From Liopterus haemorrhoidalis (taxonomy: Eukaryota > Arthropoda > Insecta > Coleoptera > Dytiscidae): DNA of 64,000 bases. How positions within the stretch are numbered: the first letter of the stretch is position 1; each line of letters begins with the position of its first letter. This document shows positions 32,775-43,971 of the stretch, piece by piece. The position numbers and the translations under genes are program-made. The DNA lies in NCBI GenBank assembly GCA_963971575.1, contig OZ020616.1, positions 9,409,934-9,473,933 on the forward strand, given 5' to 3'. The notes below the pieces were generated by a model, which worked only from the letters and a program-made list of their open reading frames with translations, ran no database searches and was not told where the DNA came from.

Positions 32775-34059
32775 AATAGGTGTCTCAAAAGAAATTTTAT
32801 ATTTAGTGGATCGATTAAAAAAAAGTAAGCCGTATATAGAAATTTTTTTTTAATTATTAAAATACACTTTTTGGGGATTTATTCCTTAAAAATAATATCG
32901 TCTAAATGTAGAGCCTCGCGTTCTCGGCACTCATTTAATCGAACAGTAAAATTACTTATGACGTCTCGGCAGGTGGACTCAGGGATGGCTGCCATTTCGT
33001 GACGGATATTATCATTCAAATGCGCCAGTGAAGTGGGTTTATTGGCGTAAACTTTAGATTTAAGATAACCCCATAGGAAAAAGTCCATAGGGGTTAAATC
33101 TGGACTGCGTGGAGGCCATTTATGTCACCTCTCCGGGAGATCAATTTGCCTGAGAAAATTTCACGAACACGTGGCAGAGACATATTGGACGTGTGTGAAG
33201 TTGCTCCGTCCTGTTGGCATCATGTTCTTTGGTTATAGCCAGGAAAGTTTTGCAGTTCAGGTACCAAGAAGTTGTCTAACATCTCCACATAACACTCTGA
33301 ATTCACTGTAACTGCACGCCCCCTTTCGTCTTCAAAAAATCAGACATCGCAGCCCATACGGTCACTTTAGGCGAATGTAGGGGTTTCTGATGTTTGCGTT
33401 TCGGATTCGTTGCACTCCAGTAGCGGCAGTTCTGCTTATTTACGTGGCCATTAAGATGAAAATGAGCTTCATCCGAAAACAAAATGTTGGTAAACGTTTA
33501 AAATCGCTCAATCACCTGATTTACGAAATTAAGCCTCTGACTGGCATCTTGGGGCTTTAATTCTTGCACCAAATGAATTTTGTAGGAGTGCAGCTTTAGG
33601 TCTTTGTGCATAATGCGATGTAATGATGATCTATGCACATTTAAAGCACTTGCGCGCTTCCGAATTGAAAGGTTCGGGTCGTCACGAACAGACTGATTAA
33701 CATTCTCCACGTTTTCTACCGTTCTTGATGACCTAGGTCGCCCGGATTTTGATTTATCCAGCGTTGTACCAGTCTCTTCAAACTTTTTAACCCAATGTCG
33801 AATGAGAGGAATGTTTGGCGCATCATTTAAGTGGCGAAAACCTCGAATACTGCAGAATTTTCTACGCGCTACAGTCACCGAATCACCGTTTTTGTAAAAC
33901 TCTCGCACGCATAACGCGCGGTCTGCTCCCGAGAAACGCTCCATAGCGACTAAATTCCCAAGAGCAAGGCTACCGATTGACATAACCCCCGCGCCCCTCG
34001 GATACGTTGCGTTCACGCAGTAAGCTAAATAAATATAAAATTTCTTTTGAGACACCTTG
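32775..34059 (-). mobile_element. DD41D mariner copy 1, decayed
   Basis: The right end ...TTTGAGACACCTTG at 34059 is followed by TA. The left end AGGTGTCTCAAAAG has lost its outermost bases. It is the same family as 42503-43429 and 57914-59221. Confidence 0.85.
32879..33983 (-). pseudogene. DD41D mariner-type transposase pseudogene
   Basis: The start MSIGSLALGNLVAMERFSG is at 33983 on the minus strand. Helix-turn-helix and GRPRSSRTVENVENVNQSV follow. Compared with the 57.9-kb copy: IERF is followed by TAA (TCA to TAA) near 33500, about 24 bp are lost after 'GCGATGTC' near 33345, the tryptophan region before QQDGATS is altered (CATGATGCCAAC), and one T is lost at ~33120. The C-terminal frame DFFLWGYLKSKVYANKPTSL...DDIIFKE is intact. 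The enzyme is not functional. Confidence 0.85.
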
Positions 34060-34061
34060 TA

Positions 34062-34567
34062 TCTAATTTAACTGCAAAAATGTATATGACAAAACCTCCG
34101 GGCTGTTCATAAGAATTCGCGGGGCATGGCTTGAGCATTCTTGATCTAAGATATCAATGTAAAACTAGTAATATAACTTGTTTATGGTACTAACTTTGTG
34201 TTTAACATCAAGCAGTAAATTTCCGCCTCTTCCTCATTGCGTATTTTTGAATATTTGCGCCCTAACCACACCTTCAGTAATTTATAAGGTTAGAAGTCAA
34301 CTTGTAAAGAACTCTCCGTTGTGCATGTAAAAATGTAAAGCACGTATTACACGGTGGTTGAGTAACGGGTCGGAGTGTTTTCCGCTTCCTCACCCCTCTC
34401 ACGGTGTCAAGCAACTCGGCTTTAATTAAAAAACAGCTAATTTAAAACACGCATTCACATAAACAATTGTAGCTGCTAGAGTCTTTTGGTGGCAAAAGAT
34501 GTGTTCGTTAGGTCGAAGAATACAAAATAACATGCCCGAGTAGGGATGTAAACTTGGAAGCTTTACA
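34062..34567. other. Gene-free stretch
   Basis: No feature recognised. 34340-34410 is comparatively GC-rich with partial inverted words. Confidence 0.4.
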
Positions 34568-35608
34568 GGGGGTCTATTCTGTAACTTCTCGACAGTCACA
34601 TGCACAGTATCGTGTTGCCTATGCACATTACACTGTCATCGTATAGTGTTACTTTGTGTTTGAAAGTGTCGAAAGTAAATGTGGCCATTTTGAAATTTTG
34701 ACGTACTGTGACAGAATAAACTTTGAGGTTATTAGACAGTATATACCATGCACATATATGTACATAACACAGTATATACATTGATATTAGTTAATATTGT
34801 CATGTTACAAATCTGGCAAGGTATACCTACTAAAAGATAGGACATATTCTGACCTGAATTTTTTCTGCCCCGTAACAGTTAATATAATTTGTTTAAAATA
34901 ACTCTAATAATAATTATTGTAGGAGGATTTTATGCAAACTTCCCTTCCAGCAGGTATTATTCAAAAGGTTGACTTGTTTCTCTTAATTCATGACGTCATG
35001 CTAATCCTTCATAGAAATTTGGAATTTCCATCTAATCTCCTAAATAACATTTACTCAATGAATACATTCTTTACCCCCTACAAAAAATTGTGCAAAACCG
35101 CACGACGGTATATTTAGATTAATTTTGTTTTTGTTTTTATGGTTTTATTAGGATTTTTATTTTATAATATATTTTATTACATGTATTTTATTTTTATTTT
35201 ATAAATTAAAATATTCATTGACATATCCCCTTGTCTCTTCCTCTTCCAATTCATCCAACTTCAAATATAATAAGTCCTTCGGCCATAACTACAACATTTA
35301 AGATAAAAAACAACAAAAATATACATATTTCCATATATAAAACACATTTTAAATCATACTAACCTCAAAATAAGTAAATCAATATATTCAAATTAAACGT
35401 AAACAACTTTCAAAAGTGTAAAAACAATATCTCTTTCCAAAAACGACACGTTCGTACGTGTCGTCTGAAAATCAACACAATACTGCACTATCACACAATA
35501 AGTGCACTATCGATAAGTTACAGAATACCAACGCGACGTGTTGAAAATTGGCACTTTCAACACGATACTGTAAAAGCGATTGTCGAAATGCTTACAGAAT
35601 AGACCCCC
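34568..35608. mobile_element. Non-autonomous DNA element with 17-bp inverted ends
   Basis: GGGGGTCTATTCTGTAA at 34568 and TTACAGAATAGACCCCC at 35592-35608 are perfect inverted repeats. Flanks AGCTTTACA and AGCTTGTAA are partly similar, so an 8-9-bp target duplication is possible but unproven. The superfamily is uncertain. Internal frames are short and unsupported. Confidence 0.65.
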
Positions 35609-36054
35609 AGCTTGTAACAGTGTTGATAGTTCTGAAAAACCATCCATCGAAATACGGGGAGTGAACAAATGGTGCAAAGAATAATGTGTCATAAACTTTA
35701 ATTTTTTCTCTATCACCTGGTGCACTTTTTGTAATATTATTTCTTTATGCCACCATTTCCATATTGTAGATGACGTATTATTTGGGAGTTAAAATATTAG
35801 GCCAAAATTGTGTGAGGATATAAAACAGCACAACTTAAGAAAAACTATTTTCCTGCCGTGGGTTGCATAAAATTTCTTATCATATACGACAACAAAAAGG
35901 TTTGACAATTTAGTTTCGTATTGTTGGTAATAAAGACGAAGGTTTAATATATATATATATATATATAGGTGGTATTGGTTTAGGTCTTAAACCATCCTCC
36001 GCTAGGTACTGCACTTCAGGCTTACCACAAGGTAGCACGTCATACGTATTTGTG

Positions 36055-36087
<33 letters not shown>

Positions 36088-36166
36088 CTCGAAAGTTCTT
36101 GACGAAATTAATATGGGTATTAAATAAAATTCTTATTTCATATTCGTCATTTATTTATTAAAACAA
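35609..36166. other. Mostly gene-free; possible RT scrap
   Basis: At about 36000-36045 the plus strand reads SSARYCTSGLPQGST, resembling the LINE 'SGLPQGS' motif, but nothing supports it on either side. AT microsatellites occur at 35949-35967 and 36060-36087. Confidence 0.3.
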
Positions 36167-36213
36167 TTTATCGAGACGTTTCGATTGGTAATCCAATCAT
36201 CCTCAGTCTAAAA
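36167..36213 (-). ncRNA. Hammerhead ribozyme motif, consensus core
   Basis: Minus strand: CUGAGGA fits CUGANGA. Stem II pairs GAUUGG with CCAAUC perfectly around AUUA. GAAAC is followed by GUC, the canonical cleavage triplet. The ACGU at stem III is self-complementary. Stem I pairs UUUAGA with UCGAUAAA imperfectly. The surrounding element has no clear ends. Confidence 0.65.
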
Positions 36214-36868
36214 ATAAGGTTACACATTGAAATATAACAAAATCGAAATTATTAATCTAGTATGCAAGAATATTTGTGATGAAGAATGTAAAAGTAAAAT
36301 GAAGTAACTAGAAAACTAACAATGAAACCAAAATATGAAAACCAAACCAATGGCGCGAACTCCATTTTGTATTACGTACGGTTAATAATAAATGTGCTAA
36401 ACACGTAAACTGACAAACATTTAAATTTAAAACAAAATGGACAAACAATATTCTTTAATGCAGTCATAATTAGCTACAAAAGGAAGTGTTCTTAACAAAG
36501 ATAGCTTACCCAATATTATTGTCAAATGTATAAAATGTATTTCCACATTAAAATGTTTGGAACGGACAGGAACGGTTAATCATAGTCTAGCCGAACGGTC
36601 TGTCCTATACTGGTAGACAGATCGACGTCACAAACATATGATAAGGTGAGGAAACTACTTGTGACAGGTAAGTATCGAAACAGCTGTTTATTATATAAAA
36701 AGTTTAAAATATGAATTATTAAGACCGATGGTATCTGTTTTTTTATTTGCGCATTTATCTTTAGAAGTATGTATGTGCAGCATCTCTGATATCATACTTT
36801 TTTGAAAATGTCCTTCTTTATCCAAAATTTAAACATTTTCATAATCAAATATATGACCCGTTTCATTA

Positions 36869-36901
<33 letters not shown>

Positions 36902-36929
36902 ATATATATATATATATTTCGTATGAGAC

Positions 36930-37074
36930 AAATACATTGTCGGAGGTAGAGGTTGAAAAGTAGTGGGGCCAGTACAGAACCTTGTGGTAGACCGTTATGT
37001 AGCTGCCGGGTTTTACTATTACAGCCATTCAGACATACTCTAAATAACCTATCTCGTAACATGCTACTTATCAA
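36930..37074 (-). pseudogene. LINE reverse-transcriptase scrap
   Basis: The minus strand reads ISSMLRDRLFRVCLNGCNSK, TRQLHNGLPQGSVLAPLLFN and LYL, an RT palm segment with the GLPQGSVLAPLLFNLY motif. The frame then runs into an AT/ATGT microsatellite. Only about 45 residues remain. Confidence 0.65.
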
Positions 37075-37189
37075 GCTATATAATTTAATGCAGTAAGTGT
37101 TTAATGAATTTATAATTGTTGTTTATTGTGTTATTTTAAGAAATACAACAACAAGACGAAAATTAAAACCATCAAAATAATCTTATATC

Positions 37190-37322
37190 CAGTTGCATAA
37201 AAGTCTTAAAACTGGATGTCAGCTAAAACTTGATGTAAAACACAAAATTACCTAGCAACACAATGCGTTTTAATGAGTTTTTAATGAGTTTTAGCTTTTA
37301 GGTTTAATCTTTTATGCAACTG
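37190..37322. mobile_element. Small MITE
   Basis: CAGTTGCATAAAAG and CTTTTATGCAACTG are perfect inverted ends, and weaker inversion continues (AGCTAAAACT/AGTTTTAGCT). The element is 133 bp with a short internal TTTTAATGAG duplication. No clear target duplication. Confidence 0.65.
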
Positions 37323-38812
37323 CGTATTCCAATAGCATTTTCTAGAATAAACTTTTTCAAACCTTTCAAATTGTCAAGGAGGTAAGGATAAAGGACATGA
37401 ACAAAGTCAAGGACAAAGAAAGTAAATTATCTGACTAACAAAACATAACTTACATGACTGCAGAATTATTTGTTCGAAATTTGTACTCACCTGAAAGAAA
37501 AAAAGAAATTTTTGATTAAATATTTTCAACATTTATGGTAAAACAAAAACATTTAGTCTATTCCAGAAGTTTAAGTGGAACCAAACAAAATTTTAATATT
37601 CTTAAGTTGTCGCGAGCTCACTTTTCAACGATTGTTGAGAATTTTGAACTGCGTATAATAGGCTCTTTGCAAGCCAATCACATGTATAGATTTATGAACG
37701 AAAAATTTAGAACGTTTTCTGTAGTTCTTATAAATAGACTATAGTACATTTCTCTGTCATTTTTATTTATTTATTTTATAAAAGTGTTAAACTAAAAGCA
37801 TCTCATCAACACTATCACAAATACAAAGCATTGTTTTTTTTTCTTCTGTTTTTAGCTGAGAAAATGAATTCTCATTAGAGTTTTAATTTCGCTTTGTGTT
37901 GTTATGCTTTGTAATATGTGTCATTGTGTGTTTTTACTTGCTTTATCAAACTCTCTTCCCGTATATCCGTGACGTGGATAAGCCCAACATTAAATAATTC
38001 ACGTTACAGTGAACTTTAACGAAAACTGAAATGTTGACGTCAATGATAAAAACGTAATGTCGAAATAATTTTGTTAACATTTATAATTCATATTATAATG
38101 TCAATTAATCTTTTTGGAATATTAAATTTAGAACTTAATTAATTTCGTTTTATGGTGGGTTAAGTCAACATTTAGTCTTTTGGACAAAATTTGTATTTTT
38201 TTTTTTGCAAATAATCAAATCAGTTATTTTGTACATATTATTCCGGTTCCAATCGTGTACCTTTTTATGATTTTTTGATCAACCCCTCTGGGTAATAGAG
38301 TATGGGACCACATTTTATGCCACAATTGATTTTTGCAAAATAACTCCCTTATTATTTACTTAATAGCAAAAAATGTAAATCGAATATTGTTTAAAATAAA
38401 AATACAAAATGAATTTTTCTTCTTTTTCATCTTTTATTTTGATACATTTTTTTTGATTGGATAAATATTTGCAGAATTATGGCGGGAGAACTCAAAAAAA
38501 TTAAAATTTAAATAACTCCTTTATTATTGACTTGAAATAGAAAAAAATTTATTTTGTGAGAATTTATATAGTGCCTTATTTTAATGAGATAGATATATAA
38601 AAACGCATTAGCTATCTCACTTTACATTATCTAAAAAATACTGTCAGGCAGATTTCAACAAATTTCGGAAATCGTGAAATGAAAATAATTGCTGTAGTTG
38701 CGGTTGTAATTTTGTTATTAAAATTTAGTAAGAAATCACGATCTCGCTGATGGCAGGTTCGTAAAAGTCACAAATGCTTTTCTTCCATCGTAGTTGGTTT
38801 GAAAAAACATAG
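37323..38812. other. Gene-free stretch with a Z relic
   Basis: 38228-38350 on the minus strand matches the middle of family Z in diverged form (GTATGGGACC for GTGTGGGACA, ATTATTCCGGTTCCAATCGT). The remainder is AT-rich without recognised features. Confidence 0.45.
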
Positions 38813-38816
38813 ATGT

Positions 38817-39591
38817 TGTAACGAATCGAGTAGTCCATCAGAAACTTTCACAAACACCCGTCGGGAGAATTCCTTTAAAAGGTATTTATTTGGGATTTTT
38901 AAAAAGGGTATACTTTTGAGAAAACAAATAATAAAATTTTAGAAATTTTATGTATCTTTAGAAATATATTTTTTAAATGGTTCTTTGTTCAAGGAGAAAT
39001 TTATTCAGAGTTATTGCTTAATAACTCTGAACACTAGCGTCCTCTTGAACAAAGCTAAACCCCTTTTCCACGAAATACCTAGAAACTTCTCATAAAAATA
39101 CACGACTCTCTGAAGAGGAGATCAGATAGTATTCGGTCTTGTTAGTAGTAAGAACTAAGTAGTGGCATTCGTAGAGGGGCTGGTTCAGCATTCTGGTGGA
39201 CAACTTGATTCTGTTTGTTTAAACATTTTTATTTTTAATACATTTTAATTATCTTAACTTCTTTGTAAATATTACTGTTAATAAATTTAATTCATTAATT
39301 TTAAACCGTGTTAACGAGTGTAAACCCTTCACCTTTAAGAACTTTAGTGAACAGCTTAGATCCAAACTTAAATACAAGATGGCTGTTCAGTCGGTTGGTA
39401 AGTACAAATACATATCATTTAATGCACATATCGTAATGATGAACCCTGGATAACACTCACGCCTAATACCCGAACTCCTTTAGTCAGATATCTCATTTCA
39501 GTTTCAGATTAGACATAATATAATACCACAGGCTCGCTACCTAGTGGACAATAAATGGTACGTTATAAAGTAACGTTACCGGTTCGCTACA
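38817..39591 (+). mobile_element. Solo LTR, 775 bp, with 4-bp duplication
   Basis: It starts TGTAACGAATCG and ends GGTTCGCTACA, so the boundary is TG...CA with TGTARCGAA inverted ends. ATGT flanks both sides (38813-38816, 39592-39595). Inside, CATAAAAATAC near 39095 could be a TATA-like signal and AATAAA lies near 39281. AAGATGGCTG...GTTGGTAAGTA at 39378-39403 is an ATG followed by a strong splice-donor match. No second LTR or internal region is present. Probably Gypsy-type, by inference. Confidence 0.7.
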
Positions 39592-39651
39592 ATGTCATAA
39601 CATTTGTTACGCATTTTAAAAGCTGTAAACGCTTTCGTTAAACATTAAAAC

Positions 39652-39766
39652 TATACTAGCGTCGGCGAATCAACGCAGTTACGTCACACAATTGCATTGC
39701 TCAAGACAATACAGTCGTTTGTTACGTCATGTGACGTAACTGCGTTGATTCGCCGACGCTAGTATA
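39652..39766. mobile_element. Perfect hairpin MITE, 37-bp arms
   Basis: Bases 39652-39688 and 39730-39766 are exact complements (core TACTAGCGTCGGCGAATCAA), separated by 41 bp. TA dinucleotides occur at the outer edges. The arms are GC-richer than the surroundings, and perfect identity suggests recent origin or gene conversion. Confidence 0.8.
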
Positions 39767-40378
39767 TCTACTAATTTTATACATAATGCATGTGTCTATT
39801 AGACTAATTTAAGAGCTGTGAATACAGCTTTAAAGTTTATTTTTTGTAAATATGTATATGAACTATTAACTTTTAAAAAGTTTTTTTTTCTGACGATTTA
39901 TACCCTGGAGCTTAACCTCCTGAACGAGAAAGTTAACATGAAAAAGTTATTTAGAATGAAATGTCGTTCTTTTATATATATGGGTAAAGTTTATGTGGTA
40001 CCCGTTACAAATCTTATATTTACAGCCAGTAAAACTGTCCGACACCACATAAAAATACCAAGTTTATTTAGGGGGAACCCCACTGGGACCACACTAAATT
40101 TAATACGAATTTTTCATATTTATTATATAAAAAATATCCAAGAAAAAAATAAATAAACGTACGTGCAGACAAAAAAGAATTGTCTTATGTGGTGCCATTG
40201 CTGTGTAAGTAGGGTAAAGCGTTCTGATATATATTTTAGCACGTTTTGATTAGGAGTGCTATATTGCAGCAAAGCAGCGGTTCCTAACAAGTGGGTTGCA
40301 TTAAAAATTCTGTATTCCATGTCGCTGCGCGATCAAGTGATCATTCATAATAGGGGATAGGCATGATTTTATTTTAAC
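39767..40378. other. Gene-free stretch
   Basis: CAGCGGTTCCTAACAAGTGG at about 40275 looks like a hAT left terminus. No partner was found. A 112-codon plus frame here (39818-40156) has no recognisable content. Confidence 0.4.
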
Positions 40379-41304
40379 GTTACATATAAATATGAAAAAA
40401 TTGAGACATGGAAAAAATTCCGAAAAATTTCCAAAAAATTTTCGTTTTTCAAAAAATGTCTGAAATAAAAGTTATTAGTTATTGTTTTTATAGCAACTTT
40501 TGTTTAATAAATTTGTTCGAGATATTTTTCTGTTGCTAAATATTCGCAAAAATCTTAAAATCCACACTGGGAGTCAACTCCCATTTTTAGTCAACCGATT
40601 TTTACCAAAAGTTGATCAACTCGTGCCATTGATGGCAGAAGCTTAAATATGAAGTTTCATAAAAATCCTTTCAGCCGAATTTGCTCTGCACGTGTACACA
40701 GACAGACGGACAGACGGTCAGACGGACAGACGGACAGACGGACAGACGGACAGACGGACAGACGGACAGACGGACAGACGGACAGACGGACAGACGGACA
40801 GACGGACAGACGGACAGACGGACAGACGGACAGACGGACAGACGGACAGACGGACAGACGGACAGACGGACAGACGGACAGACGGACAGACGGACAGACG
40901 GACAGACGGACAGACGGACAGACGGACAGACGGACAGACGGACAGACGGACAGACGGACAGACGGACAGACGGACAGACGGACAGACGGACAGACGGACA
41001 GACGGACAGACGGACAGACGGACAGACGGACAGACGGACAGACGGACAGACGGACAGACGGACAGACGGACAGACGGACAGACGGACAGACGGACAGACG
41101 GACAGACGGACAGACGGACAGACGGACAGACGGACAGACGGACAGACAAGACGGACAGACGGACGGGCAGACAGATCGACAGACATCATGCTAAAAATAG
41201 TCAAAACGTTATGTAGGGACCTCAATTCGTGGAGATCCATCGAAATCTCGAAACGTCAAAATTGGTATGATCACAATACCTTCCTTATATATGTTGGCGG
41301 TCGG
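40379..41304 (-). repeat. Family Y repeat, left arm of a palindrome
   Basis: Read on the minus strand it runs from ...GTCGGTAAAAA-side DNA (GGCGGTCGGT at 41296-41304) through 'ATCGAAATCTCGAAACGTC', the expanded minisatellite, 'GCACGTGTACACAGAC', 'GTTGATCAACTCG' and 'ATTCGCAAAAATC' to 'GTTACATATAAATATG' at 40379. Non-coding. It is the mirror image of 41330-41815. Confidence 0.8.
40700..41150. repeat. (GACGGACA)n minisatellite, more than 50 copies
   Basis: An 8-bp unit is repeated almost without variation for about 450 bp. Since 8 is not a multiple of 3, all three frames on both strands stay open and give meaningless TDGQTDRR or SVCPSVRL repeats. Confidence 0.98.
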
Positions 41305-41329
41305 TAAAAATCTATAATAATTTAATTAA

Positions 41330-41925
41330 CGACCGCCAACATATATAATGGAGGTATTGTGATCATACCGATTTTGACATTTCGATATTTCGATGGATCT
41401 CCACGAATTGAGGTCTCACATAATGTTTTGACTATTTTTAGCATGATGTCTGTCGGTCTGTCTGTCCGTCCGTCCGTCCGTCCGTCTGTCTGTCTGTGTA
41501 CACGTGCAGAGCAAATTCAGCTAAAAGGATTTTTATGAAACTGCATATTTAAGCTTTTGACATCAATAGCACGAGTTGATCAATTTTTGGTAAAAATCGG
41601 TTGATTAGAAATAGGAATATACTCGTGTCGATTTTAAGATTTTTGCGAATATTTAGCAATAGAAAAATAATTCGAAAAAATTTATTTAACAAAAGTTGCT
41701 ATAAACGAAATAACTTCAAACTTTTATATGAGAAATTTTTTTGGTAAAACGAAAAAATTTTGAAATTTTTTTAAATTTTTGAAGTGTTTTTTTTTTCGTA
41801 CTTATATGTAACTGTTGAAAATATTAGGCCAAGTTATTTCTACTCTGCTGCTAGAATGTATATTATACAAGTACTTTATGATGGCGGTCGGTCCTGTGGT
41901 GGCCACAGCTGATTTTTTTTATTAG
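41330..41925 (+). repeat. Family Y repeat, right arm of the palindrome plus 5' module
   Basis: It mirrors the left arm from GACCGCCAACATATATAA to ACTTATATGTAAC (41815), but has only ~45 bp of the GTCC/GTCT repeat. It continues to 41925 with GGCGGTCGGTCCTGTGG...GCCACAGC, the complement of the module at 53708-53745 in X copy 3. Confidence 0.75.
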
Positions 41926-42229
41926 GAAAAATAAAAGGTTTCCATACTTATGGCCATCACTATAGGTAGAATTTAGAAATGGTAAAACTGGGAATTTTAG
42001 TTCTTGCAATAAATTAACATTATAGCTAGTCAGCTAAAATGATCGTAATGTGATGCTACCTTTGCTGTAATGGCATTTCGCCTCCATAGATCTACTGTGC
42101 CTTTATTACATTGTGCTTCAGATGTGTGGTGTGCGACGATAAGAACCAACTCCCTTAGGTTATAATATCTAAATGGCACCAGCTAATGAAATCACTAAAT
42201 AGAGACGTTTAACCACACGATGTGTCAAT
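41926..42229. other. Gene-free stretch
   Basis: No recognised feature. Confidence 0.4.
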
Positions 42230-43503
42230 GTGAGCGGTAGAATACTATTGATATGTGAATTCAGAATGAAGAAGATATGTTTAGAGAGATTCAAGTGTAG
42301 ACTCCGTTTCAATCATACCAGCTGCCCTACTCATTTAAGAAGATTCAGAATAGTAGATAATGACATTTGTGAAACATGCAACCATCCAGCAGATCCGAAT
42401 CATTTCATATTTTCATGTAACATCTTCCGAAATGAACAAGACACCTTAGTACAAACATTAATATCGCAGGGCATATCACTCCCTACAAACGTTCAAATAG
42501 TACAAGGTGTCTCAAAAGAAATTTTATATTTATTTAGCTTACTGCGTGAACGCAACGTATCCGAGGGGCGCGGGGGTTATGTCAATCGGTAGCCTGGCTC
42601 TTGGGAATTCAGTCGCTATGGAGCGTTTCTCGGGAGCAGACCGCGCGTTATGCGTGCGAGAGTTTTACAAAAACGGTGATTCGGCGACTGTAGCGCGTAG
42701 AAAATTCTGCAGTATTCGAGGTTTTCGCTACTTAAATGATGCGCCAAGCATTCCTCTCATTCGACATTGGGTTAAAAAGTTTGAAGAGACTGGTACAACC
42801 CTGGATAAATCAAAATCCGGGCGACCTAGGTCATCAAGAACGGTAGAAAACGTGGAGAATGTTAATCAGTCTGTTCGTGACGACCCGAACCTTTCAATTC
42901 GGAAGCGCGCAAGTGCTTTAAATGTGCATAGAACATCATTACATCGCATTATGCACAAAGACCTATAACCAAAGAACATGGTTCCAACAGGACGGAGCAA
43001 CTTCACACACGTCCAATATGTCTCTGCCACGTGTTCGTGAAATTTTCTCAGGCAAATTGATCTCCCGGAGAGGTGACATAAATTGGCCTCCACGCAGTCC
43101 AGATTTAACCCCTATGGACTTTTTCCTATGGGGTTATCTTAAATCTAAAGTTTACGCCAGTAAACCGACTTCACTGGCGCATTTGAAAGAAAATATCCGT
43201 CACGAAATGGCAGCCATCCCTGAGTCCACCTGCCGAGACGTCATAAGTAATTTTACTGTTCGATTAAATGAGTGCCGAGAACGCGAGGGTCTACATTTAG
43301 ACGATATTATTTTTAAGAAATAAATCCCCAAAAAGTGTATTTTAATAATTAATAAACATTTTTTCTATATACGGCTTACTTTTTTTTTAATCGATCCACT
43401 AAATATAAAATTTCTTTTGAGACACCTTTTATTAAGTACAACGAAAAAAGAAATATATGCAGCTTTAGCAAACTATCTCATAAACACGAACATTAACTTC
43501 TAA
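42230..43503 (+). pseudogene. LINE ORF2 C-terminus interrupted by a mariner
   Basis: Joining 42230-42502 to 43432-43503 (removing the mariner and one TA) gives a continuous frame: FKCRLRFNHTSCPTHLRRFR, ICETCNHPADPNHFIFSCN, GISLPTNVQIV | LSTTKKEIYAALANYLINTN and stop TAA at 43501. The CxxC...H...C cluster is the zinc-knuckle-like motif found after the RNase H region in I/Jockey-type LINE ORF2 proteins. Upstream RT and RNase H domains are absent. The frame is intact across the join, so the LINE was young when hit. Confidence 0.7.
42503..43429 (+). mobile_element. DD41D mariner copy 2, internally deleted
   Basis: It begins CAAGGTGTCTCAAAAG after TA (42501-42502) and ends TTTGAGACACCTTT before TA (43430-43431). 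The transposase frame starts MSIGSLALGNSVAMERFSG (42580) and is near-identical to the 57.9-kb copy to IMHKDL. It then jumps to the region just before FQQDGATSHTSNMSLPRV. About 380 bp are missing, including the first catalytic aspartate (DEAHFHLNG). The C-terminal part with PDLTPMDFFLWG remains. It could only move if supplied with enzyme from another copy. Confidence 0.9.
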
Positions 43504-43827
43504 AATTATTAGTGATAGTACTACACATTTAAATTATTGTTTTTTACTTATGTTAATTATTACACATCTCAAATTTATAAAAACTTTACAGAACTAGGTA
43601 TACATTCTATTTATTTACATAACATAACATCAAACTCTATTGTAAACTTTCCCAAGGCTTACTCCAAACCGCAGTCCTGCCGTGACGACCTCTCGGCCAA
43701 AACCCCTATCCTGAACATTTCCAATACTATCCCTTCATATTCATCAATTTAAAGTAAGAAAATAATTAAAAAATTAAGAAGCTGGTTTAATGGAGTCATC
43801 CGGAAGCCATTATACCCAACAAAAAAC
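43504..43827. other. Probable LINE 3' UTR and flank
   Basis: AT-rich DNA after the LINE stop codon, with a GC-richer phrase at 43660-43710. No poly(A) end was located. Confidence 0.35.
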
Positions 43828-43971
43828 CAGTGGCGAAGGGAGACCTCCGCTAGACTTGCCCTCCCATAAAAAAAAATATTAATAATAAAAAAATACATAA
43901 ATATTTTTTTTTTTTATTTTTTTTTAATTTAAAAGAAGATTTAGGTAAATCTTCAAAAATACATCCAATTA

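Noticed and set aside
40649..41307. Long open frames of TDGQTDRR and SVCPSVRL type on both strands
   Set aside because: Products of the 8-bp minisatellite, which keeps all frames open; no coding signal.
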